Positions 14,431 through 23,196 of a DNA stretch of 56,143 bases are shown in pieces. Every line of letters starts with the position of its first letter. Position 1 is the first letter of the stretch. The notes below the pieces were generated by a model that saw nothing but the letters and a program-made list of their open reading frames with translations, was not told where the DNA came from and did no database searches. Both the position numbers and the translations under genes were made by a program. The DNA comes from Terriglobia bacterium (lineage in GTDB: Bacteria; Acidobacteriota; Terriglobia; Bryobacterales; Bryobacteraceae): NCBI GenBank assembly GCA_025350105.1, contig JANXYJ010000026.1, positions 1 through 56,143 of the forward strand. Reading direction: 5' to 3'.

Positions 14431-16799
14431 GCGGTTCGTTTTTCGGTGGTTGCCAGAATCACCAACAGCGCCAGCAAATACAGCACTCCGCCGAACAAGA
14501 GCGTTGCCCGCAGGCCGACGTAGATGGCCAGAACAATGGCGCCGCTGGATCCTAATACGCTGGCCGCGGCGTTGAGCGACCAGGCCCACCGCAGGGACAA
14601 GGGATGCAGTTGTTCCAACCGGCGCAGGCCGCTGGGGAACGGGATGCCCATCAGAAATGCAGCGGGCGCGATCAGCAACGCAGTCAGGATCATTTTCGAG
14701 CCGAGAGGCCACGCTGCGGCACCAGCGACGATCGATGGCGCTGCGAAGGCAAGCATCGTTACGGCGACTGCAACGCCCGCCAGGATTGTGATGAGTGACT
14801 GGTCGGTTGCAGCCAGGCGCTTGCTGCAATAGCTGCCAATGCCACTGGCGACGAGCATGGAAAACACGATGACGGTGAGTGCATATGTCGGGTGGCCCAG
14901 CAAGAGAACAAACTTCTGAATCAAGGCCACCTGAATCAGAATGTAGCCCGCACCTAAACAGAGAAAATACAGCAAGAACGCAAAAACGCCTTTTTGTTTA
15001 GGAAGTCTGGTTCCCAGAATCAGGCGAGGGAGGAACAAAATCACGAGCGTCGCGGCCAGGCTCACCAGCATCAAAGCGCCCAACGTTGGCAGTGCGCGAT
15101 TGATCTTATAGTCGGCGCTTTCTTTGTTGGAGTTGGTGAGGAAGCCGATCAGGTCGCGGGGCTGAACGGTGTAGAAGAAGAACGGACGATCATCGTTGAC
15201 GGGCGAAACATCGAACGGATAGATGGCCCAGAACGCGGGCGGGTTGGGGCTGGCTAACAACTGCGCGAAGGGTGTTGTGGGCGGATCGCCAGGAAGATAG
15301 ATGCCTTGGAGTTTGGAATCGATCAACCACTGACGTGCGTTGGCGACGTCCTCCTGGGTAAATGGCCTGCGAGAGATCAGAACGCTATCTTGCGCTCCCC
15401 AGCCGCGGAGCTTCGAGGCATCGTCACGGACCACCATGACGTGTAGCGCGGGCTCTTTTTCTCCCAAGCGCGCCAGGCCATCCATCGCCAGACTGAGCAA
15501 GCGGAGCGACTCGCGCGGAGGATCGAAGCCCCAGCGCGTGAAAGCGATCACGCCGTCATCGGTAAGGTGCGAAAGGTAATCGTAAAAAGCATCGGTGGTG
15601 TAGAGATTGTTTTCGGAAAGCGCAAACGCGCCGGCAGCGGTGGAGGCCCATGTGTCCACGAGCGTAGCCTGAATCACCTGATATTTTTCGCCGCTGCGGC
15701 GCACGAAGCTGCGGCCGTCCTCGACGAACACGCGCACTTCCGGGCGAAAATACAGACGGTGGCTTTGCTGCGCGAATTTCTGGCGCATGATGTTGGTGGC
15801 GATAATGGGATTGATTTCGACGGCGGTGATGTCGCGGCTGCCGGAAGAAAGAGCCCGGCCGACGTCGTAGCCGCCACCGGCGCCAATCACCAAAGTTTTT
15901 GCGCCGGGGCGAAGGAAATAGGGAAAGCCAGGACCTTCGTGCGAAAGCGTTTTACGTTCGTTGGCGGAGAGGTGATCCCAATCCTGGGGCGCGATGGCGG
16001 TGGCGGCATCGGCGTCGATCACAACACTTAAGTAACCGCGATCGCTACTCACGCCCACGCGCGAAAAACTGTTCCACGCGGTGAATTGTTCCGGCGGAAG
16101 CTTCTGTCCCTTGGCGGTGCTGATGTCCAGGAAATGCCAGCGTCCGTTGGCGATCATGAACATCACCATCAGCAAAGAAACGGCAACGGCCATGGCGCGG
16201 CGGCGTTGGCCGCCGGCTTGATGAAACCAGATGGCTGCAGCGATGGCATAGAAGACGCCCGCGGCGATCAGTGTATTGGGGCCGCCGAAGGTATTGAGGA
16301 AGGGGATCAGCACCAGGCAGCCTGCGGCGGCGCCAGCGAGGTCAAAGAAATAGGCGCGGTGAATGCGTTCAATGGCTTCCGAGATCACCAGCGAAATGAC
16401 GGCACCGGCGAGAAAGAAAGGACAGGCGACGATGAAGTAGACGCCAGCGAGCGCGAAGTAGCCGAGATCGGCGGGGGCCCAAAGAACCAGACGAAGGGCG
16501 AGCACAACAACGACGGCGTTCACCAACGCAAGCACGCCTAACTTGGAGTACAAATTGCCGGGCCGTGTGGCGACAACGTAGGAGAAGACGCCGCCGGCTC
16601 CCAGGCCGAACAGCGCGATGGAGATGGCCAGAAACGCAAAGTGGTAATAAAACACAACCGAGAAAATGCGTGTGAGCGAAAGCTCCAGAACCAGCGTGGC
16701 CAAGGTGGTGAACGCCAGGCCAAGGTAGAGCTGGTTCCAGCGGACATGATCGGGCGCGCGCGCAGAGGCGATATGGGGACTGGAAGTGATGCGGGACAA
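14427..16799 (-). CDS. Spermidine-synthase-like membrane protein (SAM-binding domain between membrane domains)
   Basis: About 790 residues. The N-terminal third has roughly seven membrane helices starting LYLGLAFTTLATLVLELSLT. The middle is a spermidine synthase/methyltransferase fold with KTLVIGAGGGYDVGRALSSG and TAVEINPII (nucleotide-binding loop and acidic residue) and FVEDGRSFVRR. The last third has six to seven more helices. Such fused proteins are common in environmental bacteria and are annotated as spermidine synthase-like. Whether they make polyamines is not established. No in-frame ATG exists at the 5' end. TTG 16799 is chosen, TTG 16844 is an alternative, and both have weak ribosome sites. 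It converges with DUF3501. Confidence 0.8.
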   Translation of the reverse strand: MSRITSSPHIASARAPDHVRWNQLYLGLAFTTLATLVLELSLTRIFSVVFYYHFAFLAISIALFGLGAGGVFSYVVATRPGNLYSKLGVLALVNAVVVVLALRLVLWAPADLGYFALAGVYFIVACPFFLAGAVISLVISEAIERIHRAYFFDLAGAAAGCLVLIPFLNTFGGPNTLIAAGVFYAIAAAIWFHQAGGQRRRAMAVAVSLLMVMFMIANGRWHFLDISTAKGQKLPPEQFTAWNSFSRVGVSSDRGYLSVVIDADAATAIAPQDWDHLSANERKTLSHEGPGFPYFLRPGAKTLVIGAGGGYDVGRALSSGSRDITAVEINPIIATNIMRQKFAQQSHRLYFRPEVRVFVEDGRSFVRRSGEKYQVIQATLVDTWASTAAGAFALSENNLYTTDAFYDYLSHLTDDGVIAFTRWGFDPPRESLRLLSLAMDGLARLGEKEPALHVMVVRDDASKLRGWGAQDSVLISRRPFTQEDVANARQWLIDSKLQGIYLPGDPPTTPFAQLLASPNPPAFWAIYPFDVSPVNDDRPFFFYTVQPRDLIGFLTNSNKESADYKINRALPTLGALMLVSLAATLVILFLPRLILGTRLPKQKGVFAFLLYFLCLGAGYILIQVALIQKFVLLLGHPTYALTVIVFSMLVASGIGSYCSKRLAATDQSLITILAGVAVAVTMLAFAAPSIVAGAAAWPLGSKMILTALLIAPAAFLMGIPFPSGLRRLEQLHPLSLRWAWSLNAAASVLGSSGAIVLAIYVGLRATLLFGGVLYLLALLVILATTEKRTA

Positions 16800-16871
16800 T
16801 CTTCTACTGTAGCAAGGTGCTTGCGTGCAAACATAAACAACCAATTGTGTTGAAATACGTCTAGGAGAGCT

Positions 16872-17399
16872 ATGGGTATCCTTTTCAAGTTGGGTGTGTC
16901 GATGGTGTTGAGTGTGGGATTGATTTGCGCGCAGAGCAGTCCGCCAACGCAGGCGGTGGTGAGGGTTGGCGACAAGAACCTGATGGTGAAATATTCCGCG
17001 CCGTCAGTGCGCGGGCGCAAGATTTTTGGGCCGGGCGGATTGCTGTCGCGCGATCCAAGTTATCCGGCTTGGCGGGCGGGAGCGAACAATGCGACGGCAT
17101 TTCACACGGACACCGATTTGACGGTGGGCAGCGTGAACGTGCCGAAGGGCGATTATACTCTGTATGTCTGGGTGAAAGATCCAGAGGCGTGGGAGCTGAT
17201 CATCAGCAAAGAAACCGGGCAATGGGGCCTGGACTATCACGCCGATAAAGATTTGGGCCGGGTGAAGATGAGCATGGCCAAGCCCTCCGCGCCGGTGGAG
17301 AAATTGCGGTACACGCTGACGGCGGTGGACGGGAAAAGCGCCAAGCTGGAACTGGCGTGGGAAAATCACGAGGCGTCGGTAATGATGATGGTGAAGTAA
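16872..17399 (+). CDS. Exported DUF2911 protein (first of a pair)
   Basis: A 175-residue protein with ATG 16872 behind TAGGAG. Signal peptide ends at ICAQS (about residue 19). The mature part reads as DUF2911: KYSAPSVRGRKIFG, WRAGANNATAFHTDTDLTVG, VPKGDYTLYVWV and WELIISKETGQWGLDYHADKDLGRVKM. DUF2911 proteins are small beta-rich periplasmic proteins of unknown function, frequent in Acidobacteria and Bacteroidetes. It is followed 15 bp later by a second DUF2911 gene, so the two form one transcript. Confidence 0.88.
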   Translation: MGILFKLGVSMVLSVGLICAQSSPPTQAVVRVGDKNLMVKYSAPSVRGRKIFGPGGLLSRDPSYPAWRAGANNATAFHTDTDLTVGSVNVPKGDYTLYVWVKDPEAWELIISKETGQWGLDYHADKDLGRVKMSMAKPSAPVEKLRYTLTAVDGKSAKLELAWENHEASVMMMVK

Positions 17400-17414
17400 T
17401 TCAGGAGGTTGGTT

Positions 17415-17942
17415 ATGTTGAAATTTGCAGCTTTCGTTTTGGCAACATCGGCAGTTTTGATTCCGCCGGTAGTGGCGCAGAGCGGCCCACCGAAAGGCAG
17501 TCCGCCGAAAGTGGTGAACGCGGTTATCGCGGGCAAGAATATCAAGCTGGATTATTTTTCGCCGTCGATGCGCGGACGCAAGATTTACGGTGCACTGGTG
17601 CCGTATGGCGAGGTCTGGTGTCCGGGGGCGAATTGGGCCACCACCATTGCTGTCGATTCAGATTTTCAACTGGGGACGCTGAAGCTGAAGAAGGGCACTT
17701 ACGCGCTTTGGGTCTTGCCGAAAGAGAACGACTTTGAGCTGATCGTCAATAGCAATGCGCGGGCGTTCCATCTGGACTACAGATCCGACACCGATATTGG
17801 CCGCATGAAGATGAACCTGAAGGCGCTGGATAAGCCAGTGGAGTCGCTGATGTTTGAAGTGAGAAACGACGCCGGGAATAAAGGCACGGTGGCGCTGCTG
17901 TGGGAGAACACAGAGGCCAGCGTGCCGATAGTAGTTCAGTAG
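17415..17942 (+). CDS. Exported DUF2911 protein (second of a pair)
   Basis: A 175-residue paralogue of the upstream protein with AGGAGG 7 bases before ATG 17415. The signal peptide ends at VVAQS. Family landmarks: DYFSPSMRGRKIYGALVPYGEVWCPGAN, TIAVDSDFQLG, LKKGTYALWVLP, FELIVNSNARAFHLDYRSDTDIGRMKM. The YGEVW..GAN motif is closer to the family norm than in the first copy, where it is replaced by a RDPSYPAW stretch. This suggests tandem duplication and divergence. Function unknown. Confidence 0.9.
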   Translation: MLKFAAFVLATSAVLIPPVVAQSGPPKGSPPKVVNAVIAGKNIKLDYFSPSMRGRKIYGALVPYGEVWCPGANWATTIAVDSDFQLGTLKLKKGTYALWVLPKENDFELIVNSNARAFHLDYRSDTDIGRMKMNLKALDKPVESLMFEVRNDAGNKGTVALLWENTEASVPIVVQ

Positions 17943-17951
17943 AGCAAAAAA

Positions 17952-20012
17952 CTACATCATCGCTGCGGGTGGCGCGGGATCGTGCGGATTGCCGGCGTTT
18001 GAAAATGGCAGGCGGATCATCACGAAGGCGAGCAGGGCCAGAACCACTAGGCCTGCGGTGTACGATCCGTCCTTGAAGATGTGGGGAAGGTCTTTGTCGA
18101 AGAATTTCCCAGTGGCCACCAGCAAGCCCATCAGCGCTTCGCCGGCGATCAGACCGCTGGCGATGAGGATGCCCACGCTATCGACGCGGGTTCGCTGACC
18201 TTCGTTGAAGGCGGCGCGCTTGCACATTGTGTCGGAGGCCCAGCGGATCAGCCCGCCGCAGAAAATTGCAAACGTGGTGGCAAAGGGCAAATACATTCCC
18301 ACTGCCACCAGCATGGGGCTGCGGACTTTGATCATGATCATCGCCACACCGAAGAGTGCGCCGGTTACGACGAGAGGCCAGGGCATTTCACCGCCGACGA
18401 TGCCTTGCGCGAGTGCCGCCATCAGGCCCGCTTGTGGTGCAGGCAGCGCGGCATCACCAAAACCAGTGCCGCCGCCCTTGATGTTTGCGACGTGAAGAAT
18501 GTAGAGCGGGAAGTACATAACGAGGCTGGACAAGACCACGGAAATGAGTTCGACAATCTGAATGGTGCGCGGCGTGCCGCCTAAGATGTAGCCGGCTTTA
18601 AAGTCTTGCAGCAGTTCACCGGCGACGGCGGATGAAACGCAGACCACCGCGGCCACGCCCAGCACGACGGCGACGCCTTTGGCTCCCGACATTCCAAGTG
18701 ACACCATTAATAACGCCGCGATGATGAGCGTGGAAAGCGTCAGGCCGGAAATGGGATTGTTCGAGGAACCGATCATGCCGACCAGATTCCCCGACGCGGT
18801 GGCGAAGAAGAAGCCCACGATGATCATCACCACTGCTGCGACTACACCTGCCAGAACGTTGCCTGAAAAGTAAATGTACAAACCGACCATCAAAACGAAC
18901 ATGACGCCGATCAGGCCGAAGACCACCTTGGAACCCATGTAGCGTTCGGTGCGCGCCATGGAAGCGAGCGACGGTTGGCCTTGCCGCACTTCGGCGAGAG
19001 CACGGCCGATGCTGGATGTCAGATTCTTGCGCATGCGAAACAGAGTGTTGGCCGCGCCCACCATCATGCCGCCCACGGCGATAGGGCGGACGATGTAGCG
19101 CCAAACGGCTGCTGCTTGTGTGGCCCAGTCGTTGTCACTGGGCCCGGTTGCGTTGGTGGGCATGAATTGCTGCAGGCTGGGTCCCAGAAAGAACAGCATC
19201 AAGGGCACCAGCAGGCCCCAAGCCAGCACGCCGCCGGAAAATTGCAGTGCGGCAAGTTCCGGGCCGATCACATAGCCGACACCTAAGTAAGCCGGACTGA
19301 TGGTAGGCGCGGCGACGACGGAGACGGCTCCGGTCTGCAAAACATTTTTGCTCCCCAGCGGACCCAGCCGTACGATACTTTTGCCCAGTTGGCCCACGCG
19401 CATGAAAATGTTCTGGTCGGCGGCGAACAAGCGCATTTCGCCCAGCGCGTAAACCAGCGCGCCCAGGCCGATGTTCCAGAACAAATAGCGCGCTGCTTCG
19501 GCGCCGCGGCGTCCCGCTTTGTGAATCTCCGATGCGGCGACGGATTCGGGGAAGGGAAGGTCGGGGTCCTCCACCATGGAGCGCCGGACAAGGGATACAA
19601 ATAGTACGCCCAAAATTCCGCCCACTACCATCAACGCCGTGGATTTCCAGTAAGCCACGGAGGGATCGAACGATGCCCAGGAGCCGGCGATCAGAAAAGC
19701 CGGCATGGTGAAAATGGCCCCGGCCGCGACCGATTCACCGATGGACCCGGCAGTGCGCGCCAGGTTTTCCTCCAGAATGGTGCCCTTCCAGATGCGCAGT
19801 ACCGCCATTCCGATTACAGCCGCTGGGTAGGTGGCAGCGATTGTAATGCCAGCACGAAGGCCAAGGTAAGCATTGGCGGCACCCAGGACGACCGACATCA
19901 CCAAACCAAGGAGCACGGCACGCAGCGTGAACTCCTTCATATTGGAATTTTCAGGTACGAAGGGAATGTGCCGGCGGGGCGCGCCCGGCGGAGTGCTGTT
20001 GGGTTGGCTCAT
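17952..20012 (-). CDS. OPT-family oligopeptide transporter
   Basis: A 686-residue inner-membrane protein with about 15-16 hydrophobic segments. N-terminal FTLRAVLLGLVMSVVLGAANAYLGLRAG is the OPT start motif. Others are TAGSIGESVAAGAIFTMPAF, the NPISG motif in GSSNNPISGLTLS, and CKRAAFNEGQRTRVDSVGILIASGLIAGEALMGL near the C-terminus. The bacterial branch is proton-coupled and thought to import oligopeptides or metal chelates; the substrate is not predictable. ATG at 20012. A 12-bp tandem duplication lies 22 bp upstream of its start. It converges with the DUF2911 pair, 9 bp apart. Confidence 0.93.
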   Translation of the reverse strand: MSQPNSTPPGAPRRHIPFVPENSNMKEFTLRAVLLGLVMSVVLGAANAYLGLRAGITIAATYPAAVIGMAVLRIWKGTILEENLARTAGSIGESVAAGAIFTMPAFLIAGSWASFDPSVAYWKSTALMVVGGILGVLFVSLVRRSMVEDPDLPFPESVAASEIHKAGRRGAEAARYLFWNIGLGALVYALGEMRLFAADQNIFMRVGQLGKSIVRLGPLGSKNVLQTGAVSVVAAPTISPAYLGVGYVIGPELAALQFSGGVLAWGLLVPLMLFFLGPSLQQFMPTNATGPSDNDWATQAAAVWRYIVRPIAVGGMMVGAANTLFRMRKNLTSSIGRALAEVRQGQPSLASMARTERYMGSKVVFGLIGVMFVLMVGLYIYFSGNVLAGVVAAVVMIIVGFFFATASGNLVGMIGSSNNPISGLTLSTLIIAALLMVSLGMSGAKGVAVVLGVAAVVCVSSAVAGELLQDFKAGYILGGTPRTIQIVELISVVLSSLVMYFPLYILHVANIKGGGTGFGDAALPAPQAGLMAALAQGIVGGEMPWPLVVTGALFGVAMIMIKVRSPMLVAVGMYLPFATTFAIFCGGLIRWASDTMCKRAAFNEGQRTRVDSVGILIASGLIAGEALMGLLVATGKFFDKDLPHIFKDGSYTAGLVVLALLAFVMIRLPFSNAGNPHDPAPPAAMM

Positions 20013-20328
20013 GAAAAAGTTAGCTCAGCTTTTCTTTATACGAGTCTTTATACGAGTCTGTATGCCGGGCGCCGGTTCATGGGGCGATGACAGGTCCCGT
20101 TCGCATGATGATAACACCGATTGGCTCTGCCTCCGTTCAAGTTGTTATGCGGGCTGGGCGTTCCATTACGTCTTTTTCATGCAAAAAAAACGCCAAAAAC
20201 GCCAGTGAAACTGCATCGAATGCGTGTATGATGTCATCTATAAGCGCGATGTGAATTTGCCAGCGTGGAACCTACGCTTGCCAAGTGATTGAGCGCATTT
20301 GACGAGAAAAATCGAGACCCAATAGTAT
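20013..20328. other. Divergent intergenic gap between OPT and DUF4126 genes
   Basis: A gap of 316 bases. It contains the 12-bp repeat at 20034-20064 and an A-run with a short repeat of AACGCC (about 20180-20205). A TATAAG near 20238-20245 could be the -10 of the DUF4126 gene, but no clear -35 goes with it. No gene seen. Confidence 0.5.
20034..20064. repeat. 12-bp tandem repeat in the OPT gene leader
   Basis: CTTTATACGAGT occurs twice without mismatch (20034-20045, 20046-20057), followed by a decayed partial unit CTGTATG. It lies 22 bp before the OPT start on the minus strand. Confidence 0.85.
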
Positions 20329-20931
20329 ATGGATTGGTTAAGCACTTTAGGCTACGCGATGGGGTCGGCCTGGTTGTCGGGCATCAGCCTGTACGCCACC
20401 GTGGTCACACTGGGATTACTGCAGCGCTTTCATCTGGCGAACCTGCCTGGCGATTTGGGTGTATTGAGCCACTGGTGGGTGATTAGTGTGGCCGGAGCAC
20501 TCTACGCGGTGGAATTTATTGCCGATAAAATCCCGGCCGTCGATTCGGTTTGGCACGCTATCCACACTTTCATTCGTGTTCCGGCGGGCGCCATCATGGC
20601 AGCTTCTGCGTTTGGGCACTTCGATCCATCCGTGCGCACCATTGCCATGCTGGTGGGCGGCGGGGTGGCGCTGACTTCGCATGGAACAAAAGCCGTGACC
20701 CGGCTGGCGGCGAACACTTCGCCCGAACCGTTCAGTAATATCGCGCTGAGTTTCATGGAAGACTTTATCGCGGTGGGATCTTCCATCCTGATGGTGTTTC
20801 ACCCTGTGGTGATTTTGGTCGTGGTGATCCTGTTTATGTGTTTCGCGGCTTGGCTGACTCCCAAGATTGTCCGGTTTTTGCGGAACCTGTTACAAAAGCC
20901 GCCCTTCCGGCGCGCGGCAGCGGCGGTGTAG
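20329..20931 (+). CDS. DUF4126 membrane protein
   Basis: A 200-residue protein with ATG 20329. About five membrane helices: residues 8-28, 48-65, 80-96, 105-120 and a C-terminal hydrophobic block 153-178 (LVVVILFMCFAAWL). The Gly/Ser-rich loops (GSAWLSGISLYATVVTLGLLQR, ASAFGHFD, GGGVALTSHGTKA) match DUF4126. The function of the family is unknown. The start is supported by the family N-terminus rather than by a strong ribosome site. Confidence 0.85.
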   Translation: MDWLSTLGYAMGSAWLSGISLYATVVTLGLLQRFHLANLPGDLGVLSHWWVISVAGALYAVEFIADKIPAVDSVWHAIHTFIRVPAGAIMAASAFGHFDPSVRTIAMLVGGGVALTSHGTKAVTRLAANTSPEPFSNIALSFMEDFIAVGSSILMVFHPVVILVVVILFMCFAAWLTPKIVRFLRNLLQKPPFRRAAAAV

Positions 20932-20983
20932 GCAGGCGCCGTGCAGGCTGCGAGTTGGTGCGCGGAGTGGAGCAGGTTTGAGT

Positions 20984-21009
20984 GGGTGCACTATATGGGT
21001 GCACTATAA
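20984..21009. repeat. 13-bp tandem duplication carrying a -10 element
   Basis: GGGTGCACTATAT is followed by GGGTGCACTATAA (12 of 13 identical). The second copy continues into TATAAT (21005-21010), a perfect -10, upstream of the gene at 21071. The first copy carries the near-match TATATG. Confidence 0.85.
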
Positions 21010-21010
21010 T
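21005..21010 (+). promoter_or_regulatory. Probable -10 element of the Ala/Lys-rich protein gene
   Basis: TATAAT lies 61 bp upstream of ATG 21071 in the second copy of the 13-bp duplication. No clear -35 is seen at the right distance. Confidence 0.5.
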
Positions 21011-21070
21011 TGAGCGATATTCGGCGCGCTCGAATGCGCCAATGGTTTTAGTCCATAAGGAGGACAAACA

Positions 21071-21646
21071 ATGAAGTTGGTTCGAGTAATGATGTTGATG
21101 GCCGCGATATTGGTAGCGGCGACAAACGTGATGACGGCGGCTCCGCAAGCTGCTGCAGCCAAGGCGAGCGCGCCCAGCGATAGCGACATTGCCGCGGCGA
21201 AAGCCAGAGGCATGGTGTGGGTGAATACGGAGTCCAAGGTCTATCACAAAGAAGGGCGCTACTTTGGTCATACCAAACAAGGCCAGTTCATGAGCGAAGC
21301 GGATGCGCAGAAGATGGGCGCCCGCGAAGCGAAATCAGAAATTGGTGAAAAAGGAAGCAAGGCAGTAAAGGCGGCGCCGGCTGCGGCAGCGGCTCCGGCG
21401 GCTGCAGCTGCAAAGTCGGCTCCCGCTGCGGCCCCGGCCGCTGTGACTCCGGCGAAAGCCGCAGTTCCGGCCACTGCGGCGGCAACTCCCGCTGTTGGCG
21501 ATGCCAAGGAAGACGTAAAGAAGGCGACCAAGCGTACCCGCAAGAAAGCCGAAGAAACCGTGGATACGAAATCGGAGGCAGCGACGGAAGAGCCCACGAC
21601 TGCCAAGAAGAAGCGTAAGAAGAAGACTGAAGAAGAGGATAAATAA
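21071..21646 (+). CDS. Exported protein with Ala/Pro- and Lys-rich histone-like tail
   Basis: A 191-residue protein, ATG 21071 after AAGGAGGA. Signal-like N-terminus to about residue 30. Residues 47-82 form a compact domain, VWVNTESKVYHKEGRYFGHTK followed by QGQFMSEADAQKMGARE. It resembles the small His/Tyr-rich modules often seen alone in acidobacterial exported proteins. From residue 95 on the protein is Ala/Pro-rich, then turns strongly basic and acidic (KKATKRTRKKAEE..., KKKRKKKTEEEDK), as in H1-like tails. The basic tail might bind DNA, RNA or polyanions. With a signal sequence an extracytoplasmic site is more likely. Function unknown. Confidence 0.7.
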   Translation: MKLVRVMMLMAAILVAATNVMTAAPQAAAAKASAPSDSDIAAAKARGMVWVNTESKVYHKEGRYFGHTKQGQFMSEADAQKMGAREAKSEIGEKGSKAVKAAPAAAAAPAAAAAKSAPAAAPAAVTPAKAAVPATAAATPAVGDAKEDVKKATKRTRKKAEETVDTKSEAATEEPTTAKKKRKKKTEEEDK

Positions 21647-21654
21647 GGAACTTT

Positions 21655-22059
21655 ATGGGATTACTAGGACAACTAGCGGGTGGATTATTGGGCGGCGGCG
21701 GAGGCGGTGGAGCTGCCGGTTTGGCTGGGGCGCTGTTCAGCATGATCGAGAATCAGCCCGGGGGACTCTCCGGTCTGGTGCAATCCTTCCAGAACAAAGG
21801 GTTGGGCGATGTGGTGAACTCATGGGTGGGAACCGGAGCAAATCAGCCGATTTCACCGGCCCAAGTGCACTCGGCCCTGGGTGCGGATGCCATCAGTGCG
21901 ATGGCGGCCAAGTTAGGTGTTTCACCGGATGTTGCGGCCTCAGGATTGTCCCAATTGCTGCCGTCAGTAGTCGATAAACTGACGCCGAACGGTACCGTGC
22001 CGGATCACTCCAGCGTGATGTCGATGGGCTTAAGTGTGATCCAAAGCCTGTTAAGGTAG
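21655..22059 (+). CDS. YidB-family (DUF937) protein
   Basis: A 134-residue protein starting 9 bp after the previous stop. It opens with the Gly-rich MGLLGQLAGGLLGGGGGGG, then LSGLVQSFQNKGLGDVVNSWVGTGANQPISPAQV and LGADAISAMAAKLGVSPDVAASGLSQLLPSVVDKLTPNG. This is the YidB/DUF937 signature. The cellular role of YidB is not known. It ends its transcription unit before a strong terminator. Confidence 0.9.
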   Translation: MGLLGQLAGGLLGGGGGGGAAGLAGALFSMIENQPGGLSGLVQSFQNKGLGDVVNSWVGTGANQPISPAQVHSALGADAISAMAAKLGVSPDVAASGLSQLLPSVVDKLTPNGTVPDHSSVMSMGLSVIQSLLR

Positions 22060-22083
22060 TCCCTTCGAAGCGTCGTATCTTTC

Positions 22084-22123
22084 CCGTTGCATCCTTACCA
22101 GTTGCACCGTCCAGTTGCATCTT
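22084..22123. repeat. 13-bp tandem repeat, about 3 units, after yidB
   Basis: CCAGTTGCACCGT (22098-22110) and CCAGTTGCATCTT (22111-22123) are head to tail. A weaker first unit, CCGTTGCATCCTTA, is at 22084-22097. It lies just downstream of the YidB-type gene stop (22059). Confidence 0.75.
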
Positions 22124-22146
22124 CGGAAATCCAGGGGAACAGACTG

Positions 22147-22186
22147 AGCGCTCCCGGGCCGCATGGCCTTGGGAGCGCTTTTTATT
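22147..22186 (+). terminator. Strong rho-independent terminator
   Basis: AGCGCTCCC...GGGAGCGCT forms a 9-bp perfect stem, extended inward by GGGCC/GGCCT pairing, followed by TTTTATT. It ends the unit 21071-22059. Confidence 0.92.
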
Positions 22187-22545
22187 GCAGTGGCCACGGT
22201 TTATCTAGTACTACTAGGACTTGAAATACCAGCAAGTGCTTGAATTGCAGGGATATTCCTGCCACACTACCTGCGAGTCGTAATACTCAAATTGCACGAC
22301 TTTGCTCTATTTGACGATTTGCTTACTTTAACGACGTTTCGCCTCGGGTCAAGCCGGGCACAGTCGGAGGGTGCCCGGTTGAATCGGAGCGTTTCCAGGA
22401 ATAGACCACCAGCCACAGAGTACTAATCTCGCTTGGGCCGATGGTCCTACCCCGCCGTAGTATTACATGCTTCCCCCGCCCCCACCTAGGTACTTACTCG
22501 GATTCCCTATCGGACGGTTCAGGAATAGATTTAGAACAGACCGAA
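22187..22545. other. Gap before the TadE/TadG genes
   Basis: About 360 bases without a convincing gene. It contains a short palindrome CTAGTACTACTAG (22205-22217) and a perfect 8-bp hairpin, CCGGGCAC/GTGCCCGG (22354-22361 and 22371-22378), with a 9-base loop and no T-run after it. The hairpin could be a leader structure. It does not match a riboswitch consensus I know. Confidence 0.45.
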
Positions 22546-23196
22546 ATGTGGATTTCTATTCTATCTTTGAAGGCCTGCCATGGGAAAGCCTGCGGTGCAT
22601 CGACGAGCCGCGGCGCCATCGGTGAGGAAGGCGGGGAATCGCGGGCAGTCTGGCCGGTTTCTCCTACACGCAAACGCAGCACCAGCGGCAGCACGCTGGT
22701 GGAAGGCATGTTGATGCTGCTGCCCACTCTGGCTTTGATTTTTGGCTTCGCGGATGTCTCGCTGATGCTGTTCCGCTGGAGCACGCTGCAGAACGCGGTG
22801 CGCGAGGGCGCCCGCTATGCCATCACCTTTCAGCGCAGTGGTGCGTTAGGACAGGATGATTCCATCAAGAAGATCGTTGAACAATATGCCATGGGATTTG
22901 TGAAATCCAGCAATACTCCGGCCACCATCTTCGTAAACTATTTCTCCACCAGCGCCCTGACCACCGCGATACCTTGCGACACGCACGTCAGCGGGTGCAC
23001 CGCTGTCGGCGGCAATGTGCCTGGAAATCTGGTGGAAGTCTCCGCCAGCACACCCTTCAGTTGGCTGGCGCCGCTGAGTGGAACTTATGGTTCGGGAAGC
23101 GATGCGGTATATAGTTCCACGGCGCTGACCATCAAGACCTATTCGTCGGATATTTTGGGTGGTTATCCAGCTGGGGTAAGCAGTGTGACGCGATGA
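22546..23196 (+). CDS. TadE-like pilus/secretion pseudopilin protein
   Basis: About 216 residues from ATG 22546. The core is GSTLVEGMLMLLPTLALIFGFADVSLMLFRWSTLQNAVREGARYA, a TadE motif with the Glu after the hydrophobic start and the REGARYA that follows the single membrane helix. The extracytoplasmic part is Ser/Thr-rich with a Cys pair (CDTHVSGC). The N-terminal 40 residues before the helix look unusual and the start has no clear ribosome site, so the real start may lie elsewhere. It overlaps the next TadE-like gene by 4 bases (ATGA). Confidence 0.78.
   Translation: MWISILSLKACHGKACGASTSRGAIGEEGGESRAVWPVSPTRKRSTSGSTLVEGMLMLLPTLALIFGFADVSLMLFRWSTLQNAVREGARYAITFQRSGALGQDDSIKKIVEQYAMGFVKSSNTPATIFVNYFSTSALTTAIPCDTHVSGCTAVGGNVPGNLVEVSASTPFSWLAPLSGTYGSGSDAVYSSTALTIKTYSSDILGGYPAGVSSVTR

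Noticed and set aside
16086-16541. Open frame on the plus strand inside the spermidine-synthase-like gene
   Set aside because: Antisense shadow, Gly/Asp/His-rich without motifs.
22352-22380. Hairpin in the tad leader considered as a c-di-GMP riboswitch or terminator
   Set aside because: It lacks the conserved GEMM core and has no T-run; listed only as a hairpin.
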